Source of the DNA: SpSt-333 sp964371615
GTDB taxonomy: Bacteria; Bacteroidota; Ignavibacteria; UBA10030; UBA8401
Length of the DNA stretch: 64,000 nucleotides
Assembly: GCA_964371615.1 (NCBI GenBank)
Contig: CAYJMS010000003.1
Span: 372,001-436,000, forward strand
Direction of reading: 5' to 3'
Both the position numbers and the translations under genes were made by a program. Shown here piece after piece: positions 25,542 to 34,661 of the stretch; position 1 is the first letter of the stretch; the number at the start of each line of letters is the position of its first letter. Below the pieces are notes generated by a model. It was given only the letters and a program-made list of their open reading frames with translations. It had not been told where the DNA came from and made no database searches.

Positions 25542-26774
25542 ATGGATAATAAAAATACCGATCTTTCATTTTTAAAAATTAATCGAAGCGATCCACCCAA
25601 CAACAGCAACGGCAACAGCAAGAAAACCGTATTGTATTCCGTTATAGGAATCACAGTCATCGCGGTTGTCATTGTGCTGTTGATGAATTCCTCCCCGGGC
25701 GTCGAAACCGTCGAACTCGGATCAGCAGCATTAACGACACAGGCGCAGGAGAGTTCGATATTGACCGCGAGCGGATATGTTGTGGCACAGCGGAAAGCGG
25801 CAGTGGCATCGAAAGGGACCGGCCGCCTTGAATTTCTGGGCGTAATCGAAGGAGACCGTGTTAAAAAAGGGGATATCATCGGCCGGCTGGAAAGCAATGA
25901 TGTCGAAGCGGCGCTGGGGCAGGCAGAGGCAAATCTCTCTCTGGCAAGAGCCGGCTATGAAAGCGCGTTGGCCGAAAAGGAAGATGCGGCATCGAACTTT
26001 GAACGGCAAACGGCATTGTTCGAACAGCAGTCGATCTCCCGCGCGGAATATGACGGAGCAACAGCGCGAAATAGAAGGGCAATCGCCGCCGTCGCATCTG
26101 CCGCAGCAAACATCGAATATGCCAAAGCAAATATCCGCGCCGCATCGGTCGGCGTGGAAAATACATTTATTCGTGCGCCGTTCGACGGCGTAGTGCTGAC
26201 AAAAAACGCGAATGTCGGCGAAGTGATCTCGCCGTTTGGCGCTGCAGCGGGATCCCGCGGAGCGATCGTGACGATTGCCGACATGAGCTCACTCGAAGTA
26301 GAAGCGGACGTTTCGGAATCGAACATCGAAAAGATTAAAGAGGATATGCCGTGCGAAATCACCCTTGATGCATATCCGGAAAAACGATATCCCGGCAGAG
26401 TGAACAAAATTGTTCCGACCGCCGACCGGGCGAAAGCGACCGTGTTGACCAAAGTTCGTTTTAACGAATTGGACGAACGTGTGCTTCCTGAAATGCGGGC
26501 AAAGGTGAGTTTTCTGAACCGGGATGATAACAGGAACACAACGAACTCCGCACCGAAGATTTCCGTTCCGGCATCGACGATCACCACACGCAACGGACAA
26601 AAAGTCGTTTTTGTCGTCAAGGGCGATGCTGTCGTTGAAACAGCAGTCACACTCGGAGAAGCAATGGGCAGCAGGATCGAAATTACCAGCGGCATTACGC
26701 CGGGAGAAAAAGTCGTGCTGCGTCCATCGGAAAAATTGACCACAGGGTCGCCGATCTCAACCGAAAAAAAATAA
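25542..26774 (+). CDS. Membrane-fusion (periplasmic adaptor) subunit of ABC efflux system
   Basis: A 410-residue HlyD/MacA-type adaptor. A cytoplasmic N-terminus (1-28) leads into one membrane helix (about 29-48), a biotinyl-lipoyl half-motif (RLEFLGVIEGDRVKKGDIIGRLES), a long alpha-hairpin (115-200) and the matching second lipoyl half (NTFIRAPFDGVVLTKN), then beta-barrel domains. It would link the inner-membrane ABC pump to an outer-membrane channel. It is the first gene of a four-gene unit (adaptor, ATPase, permease, permease) with 21-57-base gaps. Confidence 0.92.
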   Translation: MDNKNTDLSFLKINRSDPPNNSNGNSKKTVLYSVIGITVIAVVIVLLMNSSPGVETVELGSAALTTQAQESSILTASGYVVAQRKAAVASKGTGRLEFLGVIEGDRVKKGDIIGRLESNDVEAALGQAEANLSLARAGYESALAEKEDAASNFERQTALFEQQSISRAEYDGATARNRRAIAAVASAAANIEYAKANIRAASVGVENTFIRAPFDGVVLTKNANVGEVISPFGAAAGSRGAIVTIADMSSLEVEADVSESNIEKIKEDMPCEITLDAYPEKRYPGRVNKIVPTADRAKATVLTKVRFNELDERVLPEMRAKVSFLNRDDNRNTTNSAPKISVPASTITTRNGQKVVFVVKGDAVVETAVTLGEAMGSRIEITSGITPGEKVVLRPSEKLTTGSPISTEKK

Positions 26775-26804
26775 CACTCATTCATTCATTTATCATCTAC
26801 CATT

Positions 26805-27479
26805 ATGGCACTCGTCGAAGTTCACAATGTGACAAAAGTGTACAAACGGGATACCCTGGAAATCCCGGTATTGCAGAACCTCTCTTTATCGGTACCGGAA
26901 GGAGAGTTTCTTGCGTTGATGGGCCCGTCGGGATCGGGGAAAACGACGCTGTTAAACCTGATTTCCGGTATCGATCAACCGACCAGCGGATCGATCGTTA
27001 TTGCCGAAACGGACATCGCGAAACTGAACGAATCGCAACTGGCCAAATGGCGGTCGCATAACGTGGGATTCGTCTTCCAGTTCTACAACCTGCTGCCGGT
27101 CATGACGGCATATGAAAACGTTGAATTGCCGTTATTGTTGACGAATCTCTCCAAAAAGGAGAAAAAAGAACGCGTAGAAATGGTGCTCAAAGTCGTCGGC
27201 CTTGAAGACCGGATGGATCATTATCCCAAACAGCTCTCCGGAGGACAGCAGCAACGCGTGGCGATCGCACGCGCTATTGTTACCGACCCGACGCTCATTA
27301 TCGGCGACGAACCGACCGGCGATCTCGACAGAAAATCGGCGGAGGAGATTCTGATTTTAATGGACCGGCTGAACAGGGAATTTAAAAAGACAATCATCAT
27401 GGTGACGCACGATCCGCATGCAGCGGAACGGGCGCACAAGATCCAGCATCTGGACAAAGGCGAACTGAGCGTCAATTAG
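26805..27479 (+). CDS. ABC transporter ATP-binding protein (MacB/LolD type)
   Basis: A 224-residue nucleotide-binding subunit with Walker A GPSGSGKT (40-47), Q-loop FQFYNLLP, signature LSGGQQQRVAIARA, Walker B LIIGDEPTGDLD and the switch His in VTHDP. The EPTGDLD form and overall size place it in the LolD/MacB/FtsE class that works with FtsX-type permeases by mechanotransmission rather than classical transport. It should pair with one or both permeases encoded directly downstream. Confidence 0.94.
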   Translation: MALVEVHNVTKVYKRDTLEIPVLQNLSLSVPEGEFLALMGPSGSGKTTLLNLISGIDQPTSGSIVIAETDIAKLNESQLAKWRSHNVGFVFQFYNLLPVMTAYENVELPLLLTNLSKKEKKERVEMVLKVVGLEDRMDHYPKQLSGGQQQRVAIARAIVTDPTLIIGDEPTGDLDRKSAEEILILMDRLNREFKKTIIMVTHDPHAAERAHKIQHLDKGELSVN

Positions 27480-27536
27480 TCACAATACGATTTTCCGCAT
27501 TTATCATGTTTGGGAAATCCATTTCCAGAGAATACT

Positions 27537-28700
27537 ATGAATGTCCTCAAACTTATCTATAAAAATCTCTTCCGTCATTCGCTCCGGAGTATCCTGACGA
27601 TTCTCGGCATTGCCGTTGCGGTGCTGGCGTTTGGTTTGCTCCGCACCGTCGTGACGGCGTGGAGTTACGGTGTGGAAGCCTCGTCGGTCAATCGATTGGT
27701 CACACGGCATGCGGTGTCGTTTATTTTTCCCCTACCGTATTCCTATAAGGAGCAGATCGGCAATCTGTCCGGCGTCTCCGTCGTGTCGTTTGCCAACTGG
27801 TTCCAGGGTATCTATAAGGACCAGAGCTTTGACAATTTTTTTCCCCGGCTTGCAGTCGATCCGGAAACGATCTTCGAAGTCTATAATGAATACATCGTTC
27901 CGGACGATCAATTGACGGAATTCAAGAAGCAGAGAAATTCGTGCGTGATCGGAAAAAAACTGGCGGAAAAATACGGATTTAAAATCGGCGACGTCATTCC
28001 GATTCAAGGGGATATCTATCCCGGCCGGTGGGAATTTGTTGTCGTCGGAGTCTACAGCGGCAAAGACAAAACAGCGGACGAAACACAGCTTTTCTTTCAT
28101 TGGAACTATCTGAACGAGCGCAACAGGGAAGTAGCATCGTGGGCGACGGATCATGTCGGTTGGTATATCGTGAAAATCGATAATCCGAACGAAGCGGCAA
28201 ATATTTCGGAACAAGTCGATGCGCTGTTTGTGAACTCCGCGGCAAAGACAAAGACAGAAACGGAAAAAGCGTTTCAGCAGGGATTCGTTTCGCTTTCCGG
28301 CGCCATCATCACGTCACTCGAACTGGTATCATACGTCATCATCGGCATTATCCTGATGGTGCTGGCAAACACCATTATCATGTCCGCTCGCGAACGGATC
28401 AGGGAATACGCAGTATTGAAGACGCTCGGCTTTACCCGGTTTCATGTGGTAGGATTGGTTGCCGGAGAGTCACTCTTTATTTCCATGACCGGCGGCGTGG
28501 TCGGACTGGCGCTGACATTTCCCGTCACCGCCGGATTCGGCGAACAATTTTCCACAATGTTTCCGGTCTTTGCGGTGCAGCCGTCGACAATAGCTCTTTC
28601 GATTCTTTTTTCGTTCCTGGTCGGCGTCATTGCCGCTGTCTTCCCGGCTGTGCGATCCGCACAGATGAAGATAGTCGACGGACTTCGTCAGATCGGATAA
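27537..28700 (+). CDS. FtsX-like ABC transporter permease 1
   Basis: A 387-residue MacB/LolCE-type permease. One N-terminal membrane helix (about 15-38) is followed by a 220-residue periplasmic (MacB_PCD-like) domain and a C-terminal FtsX domain with three helices (about 265-380; the ERIREYAVLKTLGFTR coupling stretch is typical). ATG 27537 is chosen because it gives the usual short cytoplasmic start (MNVLKLIYKNLFRHSLRS); an upstream start adds nine residues. It lacks a fused ATPase and so depends on the preceding gene. Confidence 0.9.
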   Translation: MNVLKLIYKNLFRHSLRSILTILGIAVAVLAFGLLRTVVTAWSYGVEASSVNRLVTRHAVSFIFPLPYSYKEQIGNLSGVSVVSFANWFQGIYKDQSFDNFFPRLAVDPETIFEVYNEYIVPDDQLTEFKKQRNSCVIGKKLAEKYGFKIGDVIPIQGDIYPGRWEFVVVGVYSGKDKTADETQLFFHWNYLNERNREVASWATDHVGWYIVKIDNPNEAANISEQVDALFVNSAAKTKTETEKAFQQGFVSLSGAIITSLELVSYVIIGIILMVLANTIIMSARERIREYAVLKTLGFTRFHVVGLVAGESLFISMTGGVVGLALTFPVTAGFGEQFSTMFPVFAVQPSTIALSILFSFLVGVIAAVFPAVRSAQMKIVDGLRQIG

Positions 28701-28721
28701 TTCACCAATTATTGAGCCATT

Positions 28722-29894
28722 ATGAAAATTCCATTCTCCTATAATATTCGAAATCTCTGGAACCGACGGTTGACCACAACGCTGACCGTGGTCGGCATTG
28801 CACTGGTTGTGTTCGTTTTTGCCGCCGTGTTAATGCTTGCACAGGGTGTCGAAGACACCATGGTGGCAACCGGATCGGACGACAATGTGATTGTTTTGCG
28901 AAAGGGATCGAGCAGCGAACTGCTCAGCGCCGTCAGCCGCGATCAGATCGGGATTATCTCGGCATTCCCCGAAGTGGCAGTTGCTGCCGACGGAAAACCG
29001 TACGGAACGTCCGATGTCGTTACCATTATCAATCTGCACAAGAAACAATCCGGCGACATGGGAAATATTACCATCCGGGGAATTTCCGCCGGTGCATTTG
29101 CGCTCCGGCCGCAGGTGAGTATGAAGGAGGGCCGATGGTTTACGGAAGGCTCATCCGAAATCGTGATCGGCAATAAAATCCACGATCAATTCGAAAACGT
29201 GGAGATCGGGCAGCAGATACAAATCGGCACAAAATACTGGACGATTGTCGGCGTTACCGACGCCGGAAAAACCGGATTTGCGTCTGAGATCTGGGCGGAT
29301 GCGGAAAATATCATGGCGGAATTCAACCGAACGACGACATATTCATCCTTCACGTTCAAACTCAGGGATCTCGCCGATTTCGAAACCATCAAGACGAAAC
29401 TGGAAACGGAGCAGCGGCTGCAGGACCTTGAAGTGAAACGCGAACAGCAATTTTACCGGGAGCAATCCGAAGGAATGTCGGTATTCATCAAGGCATTGGG
29501 ATTGATTATTACGATCATTTTCAGCGTCGGCGCGATGATCGGTGCGATGATTACCATGTATGCCGCCGTTGCCAATCGAACGGTTGAAATTGGCACGCTG
29601 CGCGCTCTCGGTTTCCGCCGGCGAAGCATACTGACGGCATTTTTAGTGGAGGCGCTGACCCTGTCGCTCATCGGCGGCGGGCTCGGCCTTATTCTCGCAT
29701 CGTTTATGCAATTCGTCTCCTTTTCGACGACAAATTTTTCGACCTTCTCGGAACTGGCGTTCGGATTTTCACTCAGCACGGACGTTATTGTGCAGACAAT
29801 CATTTTCTCGCTGGTCATGGGAGTCGTCGGTGGATTTTTCCCCGCCGTGCGTGCGTCGCGGATGAATATCATCAACGCATTACGGGCAGCGTAG
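28722..29894 (+). CDS. FtsX-like ABC transporter permease 2
   Basis: A 390-residue paralogue of the preceding permease with the same plan: a membrane helix at about 18-40, a periplasmic domain, and the FtsX unit (about 255-385) containing NRTVEIGTLRALGFRRRSI before helix 2. The two permeases are clearly diverged, so the transporter is probably a heterodimer, as in LolCE, rather than a MacB homodimer. A strong bidirectional terminator follows 20 bases after its stop. Confidence 0.9.
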   Translation: MKIPFSYNIRNLWNRRLTTTLTVVGIALVVFVFAAVLMLAQGVEDTMVATGSDDNVIVLRKGSSSELLSAVSRDQIGIISAFPEVAVAADGKPYGTSDVVTIINLHKKQSGDMGNITIRGISAGAFALRPQVSMKEGRWFTEGSSEIVIGNKIHDQFENVEIGQQIQIGTKYWTIVGVTDAGKTGFASEIWADAENIMAEFNRTTTYSSFTFKLRDLADFETIKTKLETEQRLQDLEVKREQQFYREQSEGMSVFIKALGLIITIIFSVGAMIGAMITMYAAVANRTVEIGTLRALGFRRRSILTAFLVEALTLSLIGGGLGLILASFMQFVSFSTTNFSTFSELAFGFSLSTDVIVQTIIFSLVMGVVGGFFPAVRASRMNIINALRAA

Positions 29895-29913
29895 CAGTAT
29901 TTGTCCAGTGCAG

Positions 29914-29947
29914 AGAAAAGCCATCGTGTGACGACGATGGCTTTTCT
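29914..29947. terminator. Bidirectional terminator between convergent genes
   Basis: AGAAAAGCCATCGT (29914-29927), loop GTGACG, ACGATGGCTTTTCT (29934-29947): a perfect 14-bp stem that serves both the ABC operon and the ATP-grasp gene on the opposite strand. Confidence 0.92.
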
Positions 29948-29950
29948 GTT

Positions 29951-31033
29951 TTAAGACGGTAAGATTTTCCCGTTAAACTTCCGCTTCAATGCATATTCTA
30001 CAATTTTGACCAGTGTCTCCGAAAATGTCAATCCTGCCTTTTCCGCAGAATCCATGAAAGAAACCCCTTCGGTAAGGTCCGGATTCGGATTCACCTCCAG
30101 GACATGAACGGTATTGTCTTTGGCAAGCCGCAAATCCAGCCGTGCATAATCGCGGCACTCCATAATATCGTATGCGGCCAGCGAGTGCTGTTCGATCTTT
30201 TTCAATTGTCGTTTCGTCAGCGATGCGGGACAGACGGCATGGATTCGATGAAATGATTCGTCCAGCGGATTCCATTTGGCATCGTAGGTAATTACTTTGG
30301 GATAGTCGGAGGGAAGTGCGGAAAAGTCGTACTCGATTACGGGAAGCATTTTCGGCGGATCGTTGCCGAGTATCGAAACGTGAAGCTCCCGTCCTTCAAT
30401 GAATTCCTCGACAAGAATCGGCGGCGTATGAAGCGTAAACACTTTTTTGATCAACTGCTGCAGCGATTCATAATCATACACAACCGATTCTTTATTGATG
30501 CCGGCGCTGCCGTCGTCGCGCCCCGGTTTAACAATCAGCGGATACCGCAAACCGTGTCGTTTCATGATCTTCGGTTCGAACAGGATCCTGAACTTCGGCG
30601 TCGGAACTCCGTTGGCAAGAAGCAATTGTTTGGTGAATCCTTTTCGCAAACACATACCGAGCGACAGGGGAGAAGCACCGGTGTACGGAATCTTATATAA
30701 GTCGAACAACCCTGCTACCGACGCCTCCAAAAACTGGGAATCGTGAAAGAACTCGACAAGATTGAATATCACATCGGGAGGCTGACGGCGGAGGAGCGAA
30801 GAGAGCCGGTGGATGTTTTCTTTGGCATTGAAGATCCTGACATCGAATCCCTCCGATTCCAATGCCGTCGCAATGGCTTTATATTCTTCGGAAACGGTGG
30901 CGACCGAACTGAGGGTATATTCCGGTTCAAAATCAAGCGTCGACGGATCGACCATTTTAATCGCTTCGTACTCGTCAATACCGACCTGATTAAACAGGAC
31001 CAGAACGGAGATATTTTTTTTGGGGGCGGCCAC
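29951..31033 (-). CDS. D-Ala-D-Ala ligase-like ATP-grasp protein
   Basis: A 360-residue ATP-grasp ligase. The N-terminal pre-ATP-grasp domain (1-125) includes PPDVIFNLVEFFHDS; the ATP-grasp part (about 130-345) shows KGFTKQLLLANGVPTP, PLIVKPGRDDGSAGI, ILVEEFIEGRELHVSI and the metal-binding end ARLDLRLAKDNTVHVLEVNPNPDL. Unlike a housekeeping Ddl it is not next to mur genes and the sequence between motifs is divergent, so it may join other amino acids or a peptide. It is transcribed away from a C39-like peptidase gene with which it shares a 200-base promoter region, suggesting a ligase-peptidase pair. Confidence 0.85.
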   Translation of the reverse strand: MAAPKKNISVLVLFNQVGIDEYEAIKMVDPSTLDFEPEYTLSSVATVSEEYKAIATALESEGFDVRIFNAKENIHRLSSLLRRQPPDVIFNLVEFFHDSQFLEASVAGLFDLYKIPYTGASPLSLGMCLRKGFTKQLLLANGVPTPKFRILFEPKIMKRHGLRYPLIVKPGRDDGSAGINKESVVYDYESLQQLIKKVFTLHTPPILVEEFIEGRELHVSILGNDPPKMLPVIEYDFSALPSDYPKVITYDAKWNPLDESFHRIHAVCPASLTKRQLKKIEQHSLAAYDIMECRDYARLDLRLAKDNTVHVLEVNPNPDLTEGVSFMDSAEKAGLTFSETLVKIVEYALKRKFNGKILPS

Positions 31034-31050
31034 GATTGGTTTCCTGTCTA

Positions 31051-31080
31051 AAAATATACCAACTTTCTCGTGAAACGCAA
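31051..31080 (-). promoter_or_regulatory. FCB-type promoter of ATP-grasp gene
   Basis: On the minus strand TTG (31080-31078), 19 bases, TATATTTT (31058-31051), ending 17 bases before the start codon. Confidence 0.5.
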
Positions 31081-31173
31081 GCAGGAGTATGGTTTTTCGG
31101 ATCGTTGCGCGGCACCTCCTGTCACACGGCCGGTCGCGGCCGCTGAAATTGTACGGAACACTGTTTTTGAGTA

Positions 31174-31204
31174 TTGCACTTACCGCAAAGATTAGGTAGT
31201 TTCA
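31174..31204 (+). promoter_or_regulatory. FCB-type promoter of C39-like peptidase gene
   Basis: TTG (31174-31176), 20 bases, TAGTTTCA (31197-31204), ending 38 bases before ATG 31243 and so favouring that start. Confidence 0.5.
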
Positions 31205-31242
31205 TAAATCAATTTCACGCAACACGCACAACGGAAGCATCG

Positions 31243-32097
31243 ATGAGCATTTCACCACAACCAAATCTCTGGCAGTGCGGGCCGTTCGCATTAAAACATG
31301 CGATGGTTACGCTCGGCATTTTTGCCGACGAGGACGACATCACCCGCATCACCAAAACACGGGCAGATGTCGGTACGGATGAAGTGCAATTGACACGGGC
31401 GGCACGCCGGTATCAGTGCGACATGCGTATGATACGGCGACACGATCCGGAAATGGCGCGCCGGGAGCTGATGAAATATCTTCGCCGCGGAATTCCGCTG
31501 CTCGTGTGCGTGCATGAATGGAATCACTGGATCACGATCGTAAAAGCCGAGCAGGGTCAGTTTATTATTCTCGACAGCAGGGACAAGGCAGTGCTGCAAA
31601 TCATGACCTGGAATCAATTGAAAAATATCTGGGTCTATCACGAACGGGACGAGAACGACAGGCAGCACTGGGAAACCATCTATGATCTTCATCCCATCGT
31701 GCCGCGGTTCCGCGTGACCACCAAAGCGAAATTCTCCATCGCCCGGGCAAAGTTTCTGCGGCGCCCGGAGAACCGGACGCTGGCGCAGTTGTGGGACGAG
31801 TACGTGGAGGATCTGCTCAATCTCTGCAGAGCACGGACACTGCTCAGCCGGAATGTTTTTTCGCTCGGCGAATTCCTGCGACGGCATCAGGAGATGATCG
31901 TCGATCAGGTTTTGTTCTGGCACGGCAAAGCGAATCGCCGCGAAGCGAACAAGATTCTGAACAATATGCATTTTGTAGCGGATACCTACGGCCTGGTGAT
32001 CCATGAAGAGGAAGAAAAACGAACCATCGCCGGTATCACATCGCTGCTCACGTTGTGGGCATCGGCGGAATACGGCATCGACAACGTGTATACATAA
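31243..32097 (+). CDS. C39-like (papain fold) cysteine peptidase with helical C-terminal domain
   Basis: A 284-residue protein. The N-terminal half is a bacteriocin-peptidase-like papain fold: Cys12 in WQCGPFALKHA, His95 in NHWITIVK and Asp111 in FIILDSRD form a plausible catalytic triad. The C-terminal half (about 170-284) is helical and rich in Arg and Glu with no family I recognise. No signal peptide or ABC domain is present, so this is a soluble protein and not a bacteriocin exporter. ATG 31243 starts directly at the peptidase domain and has a promoter before it. Its divergent neighbour is an ATP-grasp ligase. Confidence 0.75.
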   Translation: MSISPQPNLWQCGPFALKHAMVTLGIFADEDDITRITKTRADVGTDEVQLTRAARRYQCDMRMIRRHDPEMARRELMKYLRRGIPLLVCVHEWNHWITIVKAEQGQFIILDSRDKAVLQIMTWNQLKNIWVYHERDENDRQHWETIYDLHPIVPRFRVTTKAKFSIARAKFLRRPENRTLAQLWDEYVEDLLNLCRARTLLSRNVFSLGEFLRRHQEMIVDQVLFWHGKANRREANKILNNMHFVADTYGLVIHEEEEKRTIAGITSLLTLWASAEYGIDNVYT

Positions 32098-32161
32098 CAA
32101 CCAATGAAGCAGCGACATTCTGCGCATTTCCGACGTCCATTCGTGAAAAAATCCACGCTCG

Positions 32162-33559
32162 TTGAATAACACAGCTCCACATCTCATCCGCACTCTCGGG
32201 CTCCGCGATCTATCGTTCTTTCTTATCGCCGCACTCGTCAATCTCAACAGCGTTCCCGTTGTTGCCGGTTCCGGGCCGACAGCAATCACGCTGTGGATTA
32301 CCGGTTTCATCCTCTTTTTCGTGCCGCAAGCGGTCGCAGTTCTTGAATTATCTCACCGATCTCCGCACGAAGGAGGTATTTACAATTGGAATAAAGCGGC
32401 GTTCGGCGAATTTCACGGCTTTATTTCCGGCTGGTCGTATTGGATCAATAACATCTTCTATATTCCCACGCTTTTGTTTTACATTATCGGATTTCTCGCG
32501 TACATCGGCGGCGATACAACATCGTGGCTGTCCGCCGACCTTCTCTCGATGACATTGATTTCGCTCGTGTTGCTCTGGTTTCTGACCTGGCTGAACATCC
32601 GTGGATTCTCGGTAGGAAAATGGGTGCAGAATATCGGTGCGACGGGAACATTCATCACCGCGGCGACCATTCTGGTTATCGCTGTCATTACATTTGTGAA
32701 TCGCGGAGCATCAAACGCAATATCATTTTCTTCTGTCATTCCCTCTCCCTCCAATCTCAGCGCGCTGGCATTGCTCAGCGTGGTCTGCCTGAATTATGTC
32801 GGACTGGAACTCGGAGCGGTCATCGGTGATGAGATCAAAGATCCGCAAAAAAATATTCCCCGCGCAGTGATGATTGCGGGAATATCGACAGTCAGTCTTT
32901 TCCTGGTGGTGACAACGTCGCTGCTCGTGGCGATTCCCGCGGAAGAAATCGGTGTCATTGAAGGGATATTGCAGGGAATAGAAAAAGCGGCAGGCGAGAT
33001 CGGCATCGCATGGATAGTGATACCGATGGGATTATTAATGAGTATGAATGCAGCCGGGAACACATCGGCATGGCTGTCGGGTGCCGCGCGCATCCCGTTT
33101 GTCATAGGCATCGACCGGTATCTTCCGCCGTCGCTTGGGTACATTCATCCCAAGCATCACACCCCGTCCGTTGCGTTGATTGTGCAGGGGGTTGCAAGCA
33201 GCGTGGTAATCATTTTAGGATCCATCGGTTCCTCGGTGCACGACATGTATTTGATTCTGCTGCAGACCACGGTGGTTCTGCAACTGATTCCGTACTTCTA
33301 TATGTTCATCGCGCTCACCAGGGTGCGACAAACATACCACGATGTGCCGGGATATTTTTCGGGGCGATGGATCACGACATCGTCCGGCGTCATTGGCGCC
33401 ATCATGACATTCTTTGGGATTGTATTTGCATTCATCCCCTCCGCCGGAATCGAGAATACGACAGCATATGAAATGAAACTAATTTTTGGATGCATCGGTT
33501 TTCTGATACCGGGCTTGGTGTTTTTCTATCTCAGCAGAAAAAACCGGCACGCGCTGTAA
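32162..33559 (+). CDS. APC-family amino acid/polyamine permease
   Basis: A 465-residue secondary transporter of the LeuT fold with about 12 hydrophobic segments. The first helix carries the unwound-helix signature VVAGSGPTA (about 34-42), and ELSHRSPHEGGIYNWNKAAFGEFHGF is the conserved loop of the APC family (helix 2 and after). It imports or exchanges an amino acid or amine. The only available start is a TTG at 32162, because an in-frame TGA stops the reading at 32144-32146. It follows the C39-like gene by 64 bases and might be co-transcribed. Confidence 0.9.
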   Translation: MNNTAPHLIRTLGLRDLSFFLIAALVNLNSVPVVAGSGPTAITLWITGFILFFVPQAVAVLELSHRSPHEGGIYNWNKAAFGEFHGFISGWSYWINNIFYIPTLLFYIIGFLAYIGGDTTSWLSADLLSMTLISLVLLWFLTWLNIRGFSVGKWVQNIGATGTFITAATILVIAVITFVNRGASNAISFSSVIPSPSNLSALALLSVVCLNYVGLELGAVIGDEIKDPQKNIPRAVMIAGISTVSLFLVVTTSLLVAIPAEEIGVIEGILQGIEKAAGEIGIAWIVIPMGLLMSMNAAGNTSAWLSGAARIPFVIGIDRYLPPSLGYIHPKHHTPSVALIVQGVASSVVIILGSIGSSVHDMYLILLQTTVVLQLIPYFYMFIALTRVRQTYHDVPGYFSGRWITTSSGVIGAIMTFFGIVFAFIPSAGIENTTAYEMKLIFGCIGFLIPGLVFFYLSRKNRHAL

Positions 33560-33688
33560 ACGACAAAAGACTCCGATTCCGTCCGATTGTGTGTTGCTTA
33601 TCGAACGGATTTTCTTTAGCTACCAACAGAAGATCCGGTCTCTGTTGCCGGATCTGTTCCTCGGTTCAATATATTCGTGAGGAATACT

Positions 33689-34621
33689 ATGTATACGATA
33701 CATCGCATTCTCTGTCCCACCGATTTTTCCAATCTGTCCATTGAAGCAATCCGATATGCATCGCTCTTCGTTCGAAAAAATAAAGCCATACTGGTGCTCA
33801 TGTATGTGGATGAATACGAACAAACCGCACCGGGAAGCATTCAGATCACCGACGAAGTAAGGAAATCCCGCCGGACGAAGATCGAAGAATTTGTACGCCG
33901 GCAGTTTGTCGCTGTGATACAGAAATTACAGTTGCCTCCGGCGTCGGTTGCAACGGTCCTTCGGTTCGGTACCGCTTATCGCGAAATCGTGCTGGAGGCG
34001 GAGCGAAGCGAATATTCTGCGGTGGTGCTCTCGGTGCAGGGGATTGGATATACGACACCGCATCTTATGGGTCGGACGGCGGAACGGATCGTCAGGCTCT
34101 GCCGGACTCCCGTATTCACGGTGCGGAGTATTGCGCCTTCAACCAAGCCCGATATTAAAAATATTCTTGTGCCAACCGATTTTTCCGAGTACAGCAATTA
34201 CTCCATTCCGTATGCCCTGTCTCTCGCCCGGACGTTCAACTCCACCGTGACGCTGTTGTATGTTACCGACTTGTCGGTGCCGGAGAAGGAATTTTCAAAA
34301 ATCACATTTCCCGATCTGCAGCTCTATCACGATCATGCCGATACGATCAAGATTAAAAAGCTCGTCAGCAGGGATGTGGAAGCCGATAATGCCATCGTCA
34401 ATGTGGCCGAGTCGAACGAGTTCGATCTTATCGTGATGGGTACACACGGTGCGCGGGGAATGCGGCGAATGCAGATAGGGAATACAACGGAAGAGGTTGT
34501 GCGACGGGTGAGCGTTCCGGTGTTGTCAATCACGCATCCCATACATAAAACGATTTTTCCGAGACGCTTTAACGAACATATACCGGACGGGATCAATTTG
34601 TGGCAGGAAACGAAAGAGTGA
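33689..34621 (+). CDS. Universal stress protein with two UspA domains
   Basis: A 310-residue tandem UspA protein. Domain 1 covers about 1-150 and starts HRILCPTDFSNLS; domain 2 covers about 152-280 and starts KNILVPTDFSEYS. The nucleotide-binding motif G-2x-G-9x-G-S/T is kept in domain 2 (GTHGARGMRRMQIGN) except that Asn stands where Ser/Thr is usual; in domain 1 it is degenerate. Such tandem proteins help in starvation or oxidative stress. A GAGGA ribosome site fixes ATG 33689 over an in-frame GTG at 33677. Confidence 0.92.
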   Translation: MYTIHRILCPTDFSNLSIEAIRYASLFVRKNKAILVLMYVDEYEQTAPGSIQITDEVRKSRRTKIEEFVRRQFVAVIQKLQLPPASVATVLRFGTAYREIVLEAERSEYSAVVLSVQGIGYTTPHLMGRTAERIVRLCRTPVFTVRSIAPSTKPDIKNILVPTDFSEYSNYSIPYALSLARTFNSTVTLLYVTDLSVPEKEFSKITFPDLQLYHDHADTIKIKKLVSRDVEADNAIVNVAESNEFDLIVMGTHGARGMRRMQIGNTTEEVVRRVSVPVLSITHPIHKTIFPRRFNEHIPDGINLWQETKE

Positions 34622-34643
34622 AGCCGGAAAGAAATTCCGGCTT
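34621..34643. terminator. Hairpin between convergent Usp and Rnk-like genes
   Basis: AAGCCGGAA (34621-34629), loop AGAAA, TTCCGGCTT (34635-34643). The stem is perfect but no long T run follows, so efficiency is uncertain. Confidence 0.55.
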
Positions 34644-34661
34644 CGGCATGGTGGCATAACG

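Noticed and set aside
31291..32310. 339-codon open frame on the minus strand opposite the C39-like gene
   Set aside because: It lies antisense to a gene with clear catalytic motifs and a promoter, has no ribosome site or family signature, and is rich in Pro/His/Arg as expected of a shadow frame.
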